From Lachnospiraceae bacterium (GTDB lineage: Bacteria > Bacillota > Clostridia > Lachnospirales > Lachnospiraceae): a stretch of DNA of 64,000 nucleotides. The DNA is taken from the NCBI GenBank assembly GCA_019423745.1, contig JAHZAV010000010.1:1-64000 (forward strand), given 5' to 3'. The notes under the pieces were generated by a model. It did not search any database, was not told where the DNA came from, and saw nothing but the letters and a program-made list of their open reading frames with translations. Below are positions 35,408 to 43,315 of the stretch, in pieces (the first letter of the stretch is position 1; every line of letters starts with the position of its first letter). A program made the position numbers and the translations under genes.

Positions 35408-37501
35408 TTATATAATTCCGAACAGCAGCTCTCCATATGCTGGGAAAGGCCACGCTGATGATGCAGTCATGGATTCTAACGCATCAATATCCGTTCGGAG
35501 TTTTTCCATTGCCGGTATTACAGAATCACGGTAATAGAAAGCTTCTTTTTCAAAATCAGAAATTTTTTCGGCCTCTTTTAATGCAGATTTCAAATCTTCC
35601 AGTTTTGAATAAGCAGATGAAGTAAGAGCAGAAAGTTTTTTAACAGATGCATATTCATAACAGCAGTTGATATCACTACCCAGTGCTTTTTTGGAAAGAG
35701 CTGTATCTGCAATGGAATGACTATAACCGGATACTGCCGGAAGGATATCCTTTTCAGCCATATCAGCCATGGTAAGAGCTTCGATATGCAGAACTTTTAC
35801 ATAGTTTTCCATTAAAATTTCGTAGCGTGCCTGCATTTCTTCTTTGATAAATACTTTATGAGTAGTAAATAAACGGACATTCTTTTCAGATAAAAAGCAG
35901 GGAAGAGCATCCGGTGTTGTAGGTAAGTTTAAAAGGCCACGTCTCTTGGCTTCTTCAATCCACGCTTCGTCATAACCATTTCCATTAAAAATAATTCTTT
36001 TATGATCATGGATTGTCTTTCGAATTAGGTTGTGAAGATCACGGTCAAAATCATCGGTTTTTTCCAAAATGTCCGCAAATTGTTTTAGTTCTTCGGCCAC
36101 AGCTGTGTTCAGGACAATATTAGGACCGGAAATAGAAGCGGAAGAGCCTAACATTCGAAATTCAAATTTATTTCCGGTAAATGCAAAAGGAGAAGTCCGG
36201 TTCCGGTCAGTCGTATCTTTGGGGAATTTTGGAAGTACATGCACGCCTATACGCATGAGCTCTTTTTCACGTCCGTCATAATTTTCATCTTTTTCAATTG
36301 CCTTCAGAATTTCTGTCAGCTCCGATCCGAGAAACATAGAAATAACAGCCGGAGGAGCTTCATTTGCCCCTAGTCTGTGATCATTTCCCGCGGATGCGGC
36401 AGATAGCCGGAGGAGATCCTGATATTCGTCTACTGCTTTTATGACTGCACACAGGAATAAAAGAAACTGTGCATTTTTCGATGGAGTATCGCCAGGCTCC
36501 AGAAGATTGATGCCAGTGTCAGTAGAGATAGACCAGTTGTTGTGTTTTCCGCTTCCGTTGATGCCTTCAAATGGTTTCTCATGAAGAAGACAGACAAGGT
36601 CGTGCTTTTTGGCTATCCTTTGCATCAGTTCCATCATTAACTGGTTGTGATCAGTTGCGATATTTGTAGTAGTAAAGATAGGAGCCAGTTCATGCTGTGC
36701 AGGAGCTACCTCATTGTGTTCTGTTTTTGCAAGAATTCCCAGTTTCCAGAGCTCTTCATTGAGTTCCTTCATATAAGCCTGAACACGAGATTTAATTGTG
36801 CCAAAATAATGATCTTCCAATTCCTGACCTTTTGGGGCTGGAGCTCCAAAAAGTGTTCTTCCTGTGTAAATAAGATCTTTGCGTTTTTCATAGAATTTCT
36901 TATCTACCAGAAAATATTCCTGCTCCGGTCCAACCGTTGTTTTAACAGATGTTACATTTTCATTTCCAAACAGGCGAATGACACGTAGAGCTTGACGGTT
37001 AATCGCCTGCATACTGCGAAGAAGAGGAGTTTTTTTATCCAGGGCATAACCGCTGTAAGAACAGAAAGCAGTGGGAATGCACAGAACTCCATTTTTAATA
37101 AATGCATAGGCCGTAGGATCCCAGGCTGTATATCCGCGAGCTTCAAAAGTGGCACGAAGTCCGCCAGATGGAAAAGATGAGGCATCCGGCTCTCCCTGTA
37201 CCAGCTCTTTGCCGGAAAATTCCATGATTACTTTACCGTCTTGGTCCGGAGAGATGAAGCTGTCATGTTTTTCGGCAGTTCTTCCGGTCATAGGCTGGAA
37301 CCAGTGTGTATAATGTGTCACACCTTTTTCAATAGCCCAATCTTTCATAGCATTTGCAACTACATTAGCAATATTGATGTCTAGGCTTCTGCCATCTTTC
37401 ATTGTTCTTTGAAGTTGGCGAAACGTTTCTTTTGGAAGGCGTTCTTTCATAACAGATTCATCAAAAACCATTGAACCAAATTTTTCTGTAACTGTACTCA
37501 T
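35408..37501 (-). CDS. glnN: Glutamine synthetase type III
   Basis: Condenses glutamate and ammonia to glutamine. The 697-residue length and sequence identify the GSIII family, unlike the 440-470-residue GSI: FGSMVFDESVMKERLP at the N-terminus, the GSIII motifs TVGPEQEYFLVD, CLLHEKPFEGINGSGKHNNW and LRLSAASAGNDHRLGANEAP, and TNRNRTSPFAFTGNKFEFR-like substrate binding (DRNRTSPFAFTGNKFEFRM split by one residue). First gene of the leftward nitrogen operon, preceded by AAAAGGAG. Its leader carries an ANTAR-type antitermination structure. Confidence 0.96.
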   Translation of the reverse strand: MSTVTEKFGSMVFDESVMKERLPKETFRQLQRTMKDGRSLDINIANVVANAMKDWAIEKGVTHYTHWFQPMTGRTAEKHDSFISPDQDGKVIMEFSGKELVQGEPDASSFPSGGLRATFEARGYTAWDPTAYAFIKNGVLCIPTAFCSYSGYALDKKTPLLRSMQAINRQALRVIRLFGNENVTSVKTTVGPEQEYFLVDKKFYEKRKDLIYTGRTLFGAPAPKGQELEDHYFGTIKSRVQAYMKELNEELWKLGILAKTEHNEVAPAQHELAPIFTTTNIATDHNQLMMELMQRIAKKHDLVCLLHEKPFEGINGSGKHNNWSISTDTGINLLEPGDTPSKNAQFLLFLCAVIKAVDEYQDLLRLSAASAGNDHRLGANEAPPAVISMFLGSELTEILKAIEKDENYDGREKELMRIGVHVLPKFPKDTTDRNRTSPFAFTGNKFEFRMLGSSASISGPNIVLNTAVAEELKQFADILEKTDDFDRDLHNLIRKTIHDHKRIIFNGNGYDEAWIEEAKRRGLLNLPTTPDALPCFLSEKNVRLFTTHKVFIKEEMQARYEILMENYVKVLHIEALTMADMAEKDILPAVSGYSHSIADTALSKKALGSDINCCYEYASVKKLSALTSSAYSKLEDLKSALKEAEKISDFEKEAFYYRDSVIPAMEKLRTDIDALESMTASSAWPFPAYGELLFGII

Positions 37502-37540
37502 TTACTCTGCATCTCCTTTTCTTGGCATAAATAACAAAAA

Positions 37541-37593
37541 CGACAAAGGCACCGTTCTCCCTTTTCTGTAAGGAAAACAGCGCCTTTGCCGTT
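37541..37593 (-). promoter_or_regulatory. ANTAR-type tandem hexaloop leader and terminator of glnN
   Basis: Read on the minus strand. P1 is AACGGC, loop AAAGGC, GCTGTT (37593 to 37576). P2 follows directly: TTCCTT, loop ACAGAA, AAGGGA (37575 to 37558). Both loops are six nucleotides with A at position 1 and G at position 4, the known ANTAR target signature. The whole of P1 is also the 5' arm of a 16-bp terminator stem (37591-37576 with 37556-37541, all paired including G-U) followed by TTTTTG, so P1 and the terminator exclude each other. Confidence 0.8.
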
Positions 37594-37605
37594 TCTATGC
37601 CTAAG

Positions 37606-37634
37606 ACTATACTGCTCAAAAAATCTTTTGTCAA
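37606..37634 (-). promoter_or_regulatory. Promoter of the glnN operon
   Basis: Minus strand TTGACA (37629-37634), 17-bp spacer, TATAGT (37606-37611). Transcription would start near 37599, just before P1 of the leader. Confidence 0.8.
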
Positions 37635-37685
37635 ATATTTTTTTGTATTTATTTTGATACAATCCTCATGACTAAGGACGATAAG

Positions 37686-37714
37686 TTGACAAATAAAGGG
37701 AAATCCGCTATATT
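37686..37714 (+). promoter_or_regulatory. Promoter of glnA
   Basis: TTGACA (37686-37691), 17-bp spacer, TATATT (37709-37714). Divergent from the glnN promoter; the predicted start is near 37721. Confidence 0.8.
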
Positions 37715-37729
37715 TCACCTATAAAAAGT

Positions 37730-37801
37730 AAGGGCAAGGGTGTTCTTTACGGGGGAAGATAACAAAAAGGGTTGTCTTGCCTGTGTGAAGAATACCCTTT
37801 T
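37730..37801 (+). promoter_or_regulatory. ANTAR-type antitermination leader of glnA
   Basis: P1: AAGGGC, hexaloop AAGGGT (A1, G4), GTTCTT (37730-37747; two G-U pairs). P2: AAGATAAC, loop AAAAAGG, GTTGTCTT (37756-37778; 8 bp, but a 7-nt loop). Terminator: AAAAGGGT and TCTT pair with AAGA and ACCCTTTT (37765-37801), sharing the P2 loop and 3' arm, so P2 and the terminator exclude each other. The non-canonical P2 loop lowers confidence relative to the glnN leader. Confidence 0.65.
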
Positions 37802-37828
37802 ATTGTACCGCACGAAAGGAAGGGTTTT

Positions 37829-39043
37829 ATGAGTGCATATGAATATGAAAAAGTCATGACTTTTGTAGATGAGGAGGATGTGAAATTTATCCGACTTGCC
37901 TTTTTTGATGTGTTTGGAATACAGAAGAATATTTCAATTATGCCAGGACAGTTAGAGCGTGCGTTTCGGGAAGGAATTTCCTTTGATGCATCAGCAGTAG
38001 ATGGGTTTGGCGATGAAGTAAAAAGCGATCTTTTTCTGCATCCGGATCCGTCAACTTTTTGCATTCTTCCATGGAGACCGTCTGTTGGAAGAGTGGCAAG
38101 GATGTATTGTGATATTCGTTATCCGGATGGTACTCTTTATGAAAAAGACAGCAGATATATTTTAAAGCAGGCAGTAGAAAAAGCAAGGGAAAAAGGGTTG
38201 ACTGTCTACTTTGGCACAGAAGTGGAGTTTTATCTGTTTGAGACAGATGAAAAGGGAAATCCTACGAGAAATCCTTTTGATCATGCAGGATATATGGATA
38301 TTGCTCCGGAAGATAAAGGGGAAAATATACGCCGGGAAATCTGTTTTACTCTTATCGATATGGGAATTGAGCCAGAGGCTTCACATCATGAAGAGGGACC
38401 TGGGCAAAACGAAATTGACTTCCAATACAGCGATGCTTTAAGTGCTGCTGATAATACAGCCTCCTTCAAGTGGATTGTGCGTACTGCAGCAATGGGAAAT
38501 GGATTATGTGCTGATTTTTCTCCGAAACCGGTGAAAGAATATGCAGGAAATGGGATGCATATTAATATGTCTGTTCAAAGTGAAGACGGAAAAGATTACA
38601 ACAGACAATTCATGAGCGGAATTTTAAAACATATCAGAGAAATCACTTTATTTTTAAATCCGTCAGAGGAATCTTATATGAGACTTGGAGAGAAGAAAGC
38701 CCCAAAGTATATCACATGGTCTCCGGAAAATAGGTCACAGTTAATTCGGATTCCGGCTGTGAAAAATGGGCGAAAGAGGATTGAACTTAGATCTCCCGAT
38801 CCAACAGCAAATCCGTATTTGGCATTTGCGTTGCTAATTTATGCAGGACTGGATGGAATTGAACATAACATTCCATTGATGGAGCCACAAAATATTAATC
38901 TTTACAAGGCTGGAAATGAAGTGACTGATCAATTGAAAAAACTGCCGGAAAGTAAAGGAGAGGCGTGGGATGCAGCAAGCAGCAGCCCTCTTATTAAAGC
39001 AGTTCTCCCGGAAGCTTATCTTGAAGTGTATAAGAAGATATAG
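37829..39043 (+). CDS. glnA: Glutamine synthetase, short GSI-type
   Basis: A 404-residue glutamine synthetase family protein. Seen: an N-terminal beta-grasp domain (VKFIRLAFFDVFGIQKNISI), FGTEVEFYLF, EEGPGQNEIDF, the ATP region NGMHINMSVQ, and ITWSPENRSQLIRIP with RIELRSPDPTANPYLAFALL. It is about 40 residues shorter than typical GSI and the Tyr-adenylylation region is not evident. The start at 37829 follows AAGGAAGG; the upstream in-frame ATG at 37772 lies inside the leader P2/terminator. It may be a functional ammonia-assimilating GS complementing the type III enzyme. The ANTAR gene follows at 58 bp. Confidence 0.88.
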   Translation: MSAYEYEKVMTFVDEEDVKFIRLAFFDVFGIQKNISIMPGQLERAFREGISFDASAVDGFGDEVKSDLFLHPDPSTFCILPWRPSVGRVARMYCDIRYPDGTLYEKDSRYILKQAVEKAREKGLTVYFGTEVEFYLFETDEKGNPTRNPFDHAGYMDIAPEDKGENIRREICFTLIDMGIEPEASHHEEGPGQNEIDFQYSDALSAADNTASFKWIVRTAAMGNGLCADFSPKPVKEYAGNGMHINMSVQSEDGKDYNRQFMSGILKHIREITLFLNPSEESYMRLGEKKAPKYITWSPENRSQLIRIPAVKNGRKRIELRSPDPTANPYLAFALLIYAGLDGIEHNIPLMEPQNINLYKAGNEVTDQLKKLPESKGEAWDAASSSPLIKAVLPEAYLEVYKKI

Positions 39044-39101
39044 AATCGTTTTTATACATAGGCGAAAGCGATTCGAGAAACAGTTGTAGAGGAGAGAGGA
39101 C

Positions 39102-39686
39102 ATGTTTACAGAAAAAGGAAGGTATCGTATATTGATTGTTTCCAGAGCAGAAAAAATGGCCGAACTCTTTAAAGAAACATTTCCAGGTCCGCAGTACAAA
39201 GATGTATCATGTGCAGCAGCGGCCGGAGATGCCAAACGGCTATGTGTCAGTAATTTGTACGATATACTTATTATTAATACACCGCTGGCTGATGATTTTG
39301 GCGTAAGGACAGCAATTGATCTTTCAGAGCAGCACCATAATATGGGGATCCTTTTGCTTGTGAAAAATGAAATGTATGAGCAGGTTGTCTGTCAGGTAGA
39401 AGATTATGGTATTATAACGCTTCCAAAACCTACTACAAAGCAAAATCTTTATGTAGCAGTTAAGATGTTAAGTGCTCTGCAGATGAAAATAAAAAGGATA
39501 GAAAAGGAGTCCAGACGGTTAAAAGAGAAAATGCAGGAGCTTCGCACCATTGACCGGGCAAAATGGGTGCTGGTAGATCAAAGAAAGATGAGTGAACCAG
39601 ATGCTCATCGATATATTGAAAGAAAAGCTATGGACTTGTGTGTTCGGAAAATAGATATTGCAGAGGAAATCCTGAAGGATCTGTAA
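39102..39686 (+). CDS. ANTAR-domain antiterminator with degenerate receiver domain
   Basis: A 194-residue RNA-binding regulator. The N-terminal half (about 8-125) resembles a response-regulator receiver (RYRILIVSRAEKM, YDILIINTPLADDFGVRTA, LPKPTTKQNLYVAV), but the phospho-acceptor Asp position reads Asn in LIINTP and the acidic pocket near the N-terminus is missing, so it is probably not phosphorylated. A coiled coil (about 128-145) leads to the C-terminal ANTAR helices (about 146-192): AKWVLVDQRKMSEPDAHRYI, ERKAMDLCVRKIDIAEEIL. Family members bind tandem hexaloop hairpins; such structures precede both glnN and glnA here, so these are its likely targets. The sensing partner is unknown. Confidence 0.85.
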   Translation: MFTEKGRYRILIVSRAEKMAELFKETFPGPQYKDVSCAAAAGDAKRLCVSNLYDILIINTPLADDFGVRTAIDLSEQHHNMGILLLVKNEMYEQVVCQVEDYGIITLPKPTTKQNLYVAVKMLSALQMKIKRIEKESRRLKEKMQELRTIDRAKWVLVDQRKMSEPDAHRYIERKAMDLCVRKIDIAEEILKDL

Positions 39687-39724
39687 CATACATATATAAA
39701 GTGAAAGGTTACCAGTTTTTACCA

Positions 39725-39753
39725 GTGTAAAAGTTTTCCTTCTTCGCATACTA
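39725..39753 (+). promoter_or_regulatory. Candidate sigma-G-type promoter of spoIVB
   Basis: GTGTA (39725-39729), 17-bp spacer, CATACTA (39747-39753). The -10 fits the forespore consensus CATNHTA exactly and the -35 matches GHATR at four of five positions. spoIVB is forespore-expressed in Bacillus. Confidence 0.45.
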
Positions 39754-39801
39754 ACAAAAGACAGTTTAATAAAAAAGACAGATTGGTAGTGGAGAGACAG
39801 T

Positions 39802-40866
39802 ATGAGAAGATTTTGGTACAGACGAATAATGGTTATGATACTGGTGTTTGCCGTATCGGTAGGAGGCGGCTGGTATGTAATCCGAACAAATCAGGAAGCG
39901 TTGGAACGGGAAGTAGGCGCGGATACTTCTAATGAACTTCTCATTCCCGGAGGGATGCCAGTAGGAATCTATTTGGAAACAGAAGGGGCACTTGTATTAG
40001 GTACAGAGGGTGTAACAGGGGAAGATGGGCAGGAGTATGAACCAGCCGCTCATCTTGTGAAAGAAGGGGACTATATAATTGGTCTGGATGATGAGGAGAT
40101 TAAAAATAAATCGGAACTTATTGAGGCTGTGGCAGCGCTGGAAAGTGACGATATTGTTTTGACAGTACTTCGGAATAATCAAAAGATTGATATTCGGATG
40201 AAAGCGGTTCGATGTGAGAGAAATGAATACAAGCTTGGGATATGGGTAAGAGATAATGCACAGGGACTGGGCACAGTAACATTTTTAAGTGCAGACAGTC
40301 AATTTGGAGCCCTTGGACATGGAATTCGTGATACGGATACAGGTCAGCTTCTGAATGCTTCTGATGGACTTTTATATACAACTAGTATTAAAGACATTCA
40401 AAAAGGAGAAAATGGTACACCAGGCGGACTAGAAGGGATTATTGTATATAACAATTATAATATTCTAGGAACAATTCAAGAGAATACAAGTGAAGGTATA
40501 TATGGAAAGCTTGACCGGGTAGATACGCTTTTTACGGATACCACACCTATGGAACCGGCGCTTGAAGAATCTGAAGTAAAAGAAGGGGAGGCGGTTATTC
40601 GTTGTGCAGTAAGCGGCAGTGTAAAAGATTATAAGATTCGTATTACAAAAATCGACGAAAACGCCAAAGAAACGAACAAAAAGTTACAGATTGAAGTAAC
40701 AGATAAAGAGCTTTTAGAACTTACGGGAGGTATTATACAAGGAATGAGCGGAAGCCCTATCATTCAAGATGGAAAGATTGTTGGAGCAGTTACGCATGTA
40801 TTTGTAAATAATCCAAAAGAAGGATATGGCATATTTATACAGGATATGTTGAAACATATCGAATAA
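39802..40866 (+). CDS. spoIVB: Stage IV sporulation serine peptidase SpoIVB
   Basis: Forespore-secreted S55 peptidase that triggers pro-sigma-K processing in the mother cell. The 354-residue protein has an N-terminal membrane/signal segment (about 8-26), a PDZ domain (about 60-135; KEGDYIIGLDDEEI) and the peptidase domain with catalytic His in FGALGHGI (near 174) and Ser in GGIIQGMSGSPIIQDGK (near 318). Immediately upstream of spo0A, the conserved order in spore formers. Its presence argues that the organism sporulates. Confidence 0.95.
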   Translation: MRRFWYRRIMVMILVFAVSVGGGWYVIRTNQEALEREVGADTSNELLIPGGMPVGIYLETEGALVLGTEGVTGEDGQEYEPAAHLVKEGDYIIGLDDEEIKNKSELIEAVAALESDDIVLTVLRNNQKIDIRMKAVRCERNEYKLGIWVRDNAQGLGTVTFLSADSQFGALGHGIRDTDTGQLLNASDGLLYTTSIKDIQKGENGTPGGLEGIIVYNNYNILGTIQENTSEGIYGKLDRVDTLFTDTTPMEPALEESEVKEGEAVIRCAVSGSVKDYKIRITKIDENAKETNKKLQIEVTDKELLELTGGIIQGMSGSPIIQDGKIVGAVTHVFVNNPKEGYGIFIQDMLKHIE

Positions 40867-40911
40867 GCTGAAAATAGCAGAACCATGTCGAGATTTTACG
40901 ACCTTAATTTC

Positions 40912-40940
40912 TTGATTTCGCAACCTGCGGATTTTATAAT
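40912..40940 (+). promoter_or_regulatory. Vegetative promoter of spo0A
   Basis: TTGATT (40912-40917), 17-bp spacer, TATAAT (40935-40940). A 9-bp inverted repeat, ATTTCTTGA and TCAAGAAAT, flanks it. Confidence 0.65.
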
Positions 40941-40983
40941 TTTCCTTGACAGTTTTTCAAGAAATAGATAGGAGGATTATGGA

Positions 40984-41775
40984 ATGGGAGAGATTCGCGT
41001 AGCAATCGCCGACGACAATGAAAGAATCCTGGAACTGCTTGGCGAAATAATAAGCAGTGATCGGGAGCTGAGTCTGGTGGGAAAGGCAAATAACGGGGAA
41101 GATATGTGCAGTGTTATTAAGGAAAAAGAACCGGATGTTGTCCTTCTTGATCTGATTATGCCAAAGATGGATGGGCTAAGTGTGATGGACCATGTGAATC
41201 ATGACAAAACATTGAAAAAGAGGCCGAATTTTATTGTGGTGACAGCAGTAGGACAGGAGAGGATTACAGAAGATGCCTTCAACAAAGGAGCGATGTACTA
41301 TGTGATGAAGCCTTTCAATAATGAAATGATTTTGGAAAGGATCAAACAGGTTGGCCAGAAAGGGGCCAATACGTTTTCGCATATTGGTGAATCCAGCCAT
41401 TCTAAAGAAGAAGATCCTCAGATCAGTCTGGAAAATCGGGTAACAGATATGATTCATGAGATCGGTATACCAGCTCATATTAAAGGATATCATTATCTTA
41501 GAGATGCCATTATGATGGCTGTGGAAGATATGGATGTTCTTAATGCAGTGACGAAGGTATTATATCCTACCGTAGCGAAACATCATCAGACTACGGCAAG
41601 CAGAGTGGAGAGAGCAATTCGCCATGCCATTGAAGTGGCCTGGAGCAGAGGAAAGCTGGATACGCTGGATGAATTGTTCGGATATACAGTAAGCAACGGG
41701 AAGGGAAAACCTACGAATTCAGAGTTTATTGCACTTATTGCGGATACGCTTAGGCTGGAATATAAAAACAGATAA
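40984..41775 (+). CDS. spo0A: Sporulation master response regulator Spo0A
   Basis: Phosphorylation-activated DNA-binding protein controlling sporulation entry. The 263-residue protein has an N-terminal receiver with the acidic pair in IRVAIADDNERILELL, phospho-acceptor Asp in DVVLLDLIMPKMDGL (near 55) and Lys in YVMKPFN (near 105). The C-terminal effector domain (about 145-260) holds the recognition-helix region KHHQTTASRVERAIRHAIEVAW identical in style to known Spo0A proteins, split here by one residue. It follows spoIVB by 117 bp and has AGGAGG upstream. Confidence 0.97.
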   Translation: MGEIRVAIADDNERILELLGEIISSDRELSLVGKANNGEDMCSVIKEKEPDVVLLDLIMPKMDGLSVMDHVNHDKTLKKRPNFIVVTAVGQERITEDAFNKGAMYYVMKPFNNEMILERIKQVGQKGANTFSHIGESSHSKEEDPQISLENRVTDMIHEIGIPAHIKGYHYLRDAIMMAVEDMDVLNAVTKVLYPTVAKHHQTTASRVERAIRHAIEVAWSRGKLDTLDELFGYTVSNGKGKPTNSEFIALIADTLRLEYKNR

Positions 41776-41796
41776 CTCTTTTCATCTGAAAAAAAA

Positions 41797-41821
41797 TACG
41801 ATATAATATTTTTATAGCGTA
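41797..41821 (+). promoter_or_regulatory. Imperfect dyad over the glgA -10 region
   Basis: TACGATATAA (41797-41806) and TTATAGCGTA (41812-41821) are inverted with one mismatch around TATTT. The left arm overlaps a TATAAT (41802-41807) 42 bp before glgA. It could be an operator. Confidence 0.4.
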
Positions 41822-41848
41822 TATTGTGAGGATGGGAGGACCTTAATT

Positions 41849-43285
41849 ATGAAGAAAATACTTTTTGCAGCGTCAGAATCTGTACCGTTTATAAAAACGG
41901 GGGGGCTGGCAGATGTAGTTGGCTCTTTACCCAAATATTTTGATAAAGAAAAATACGATGTCCGTGTAATGATTCCGAAGTATCTTTGCATTAAGGAAGA
42001 ATGGAGAAACAAGATGCAGTATCGGACACATTTTTACATGGATCTGAACTGGAGAACAGAATATGTTGGAATTCTGGAGTTAGAGTACGAAGGAATAACC
42101 TTTTATTTTATAGATAATGAATACTACTTTAATGGCTGGACTCCATATGGAGATATTTATGCTGATATTGAAAAGTTTGCATTTTTTTCAAAGGCAGTGC
42201 TTTCCGCCCTTCCGGTCATTGATTTTAGACCTGATATTATCCATTGTCATGACTGGCAGACAGGACTTATCCCGGTATATTTGGATAACTTCCGTTATGG
42301 AAATGAGTATTACAGAGGAATCCGTACAGTTATGACAATACATAACCTGAAGTTCCAGGGAACATGGGATACGGCGAGAGTAAAGGATATTACAGGTCTT
42401 CCATCATACTATTTTGTTCCGGATAAACTGGAAGCGTATAAAGATGCAAATTACTTAAAAGGCGGTATTGTCTATGCAGACCGTATAACAACCGTAAGTA
42501 ATACCTATGCAGAAGAGATCAAAATGCCATTTTACGGGGAAAAGCTGGATGGTCTTATGAATGCCAGATCTAATTGCTTATCTGGAATTGTGAATGGTAT
42601 TGATTATGAGGATTATGATCCAGAGACAGACAAGCATATTGCAAGAAATTATTCCGTAGAAAATTTCCGTAAAGAGAAAATCAAAAATAAAATGGCCCTT
42701 CAGGAGGAAATGAACCTTACACAGGATCATCATGTAATGATGATAGGAATTGTTTCACGATTGACTGACCAGAAAGGCTTTGATCTGATTAACTGTATAA
42801 TGGATGAATTGTGTCAGGATGCAGTACAGATTGTTGTGCTTGGTACAGGCGAAGCACGGTATGAGAATATGTTCCGTCATTTCGCATGGAAATATCAGGG
42901 AAAAGTAGCAGCCAATATTTTTTATTCAGAGGAATTGTCTCACAAAGTTTATGCATCCTGCGATGCGTTCCTTATGCCGTCACTGTTTGAACCTTGTGGT
43001 CTTAGCCAGTTGATGAGCCTTAGATATGGAACGGTACCGATTGTGCGTGAGACAGGAGGACTGAAAGATACAGTAGAACCATATAACGAATATGAGAAAA
43101 CCGGAACAGGATTTAGCTTTTGTAATTATAATGCCCATGAGATGCTTGGGACAATTAGATACGCAGAGAGAATCTTTTATGACCACAAGCGTGACTGGAA
43201 TAAAATAGTTGAAAGAGGCATGAAAAAAGATTTTTCATGGAATAACTCTGCAAGACAGTACGAACAGCTTTATGATGAATTATAA
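41849..43285 (+). CDS. glgA: Glycogen synthase (ADP-glucose)
   Basis: GT5 glycosyltransferase extending alpha-1,4-glucan from ADP-glucose. The 478-residue protein has the ADP-glucose-binding KTGGLADVVGSLPKYF at the N-terminus, DIIHCHDWQTGLIPVYL, TIHNLKFQG, GIVNGIDYEDYDP and the C-terminal FLMPSLFEPCGLSQLMSLRYG with VRETGGLKDTV. Length and motifs are complete. No other glycogen gene adjoins; metF follows 30 bp downstream in the same direction. Confidence 0.95.
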   Translation: MKKILFAASESVPFIKTGGLADVVGSLPKYFDKEKYDVRVMIPKYLCIKEEWRNKMQYRTHFYMDLNWRTEYVGILELEYEGITFYFIDNEYYFNGWTPYGDIYADIEKFAFFSKAVLSALPVIDFRPDIIHCHDWQTGLIPVYLDNFRYGNEYYRGIRTVMTIHNLKFQGTWDTARVKDITGLPSYYFVPDKLEAYKDANYLKGGIVYADRITTVSNTYAEEIKMPFYGEKLDGLMNARSNCLSGIVNGIDYEDYDPETDKHIARNYSVENFRKEKIKNKMALQEEMNLTQDHHVMMIGIVSRLTDQKGFDLINCIMDELCQDAVQIVVLGTGEARYENMFRHFAWKYQGKVAANIFYSEELSHKVYASCDAFLMPSLFEPCGLSQLMSLRYGTVPIVRETGGLKDTVEPYNEYEKTGTGFSFCNYNAHEMLGTIRYAERIFYDHKRDWNKIVERGMKKDFSWNNSARQYEQLYDEL

Positions 43286-43315
43286 ATAAAAATACAGCAT
43301 TAGGAGAGGACAGAC

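Noticed and set aside
37742..37763. Alternative hexaloop hairpin with loop ACGGGG in the glnA leader
   Set aside because: It fits A1/G4 but has only a 4-bp stem with a bulge and overlaps both P1 and P2; kept as a possible alternative fold only.
39042..39075. Hairpin between glnA and the ANTAR gene as a terminator
   Set aside because: The stem relies on several G-U pairs and has no T-run after it.
40885..40892. 0A box (ATGTCGAG) upstream of spo0A
   Set aside because: A single imperfect match to TTGTCGAA; expected by chance.
43286..43315. SAM or cobalamin riboswitch for the metF-metH genes
   Set aside because: Only 30 bp lie between glgA and metF; no aptamer can fit.
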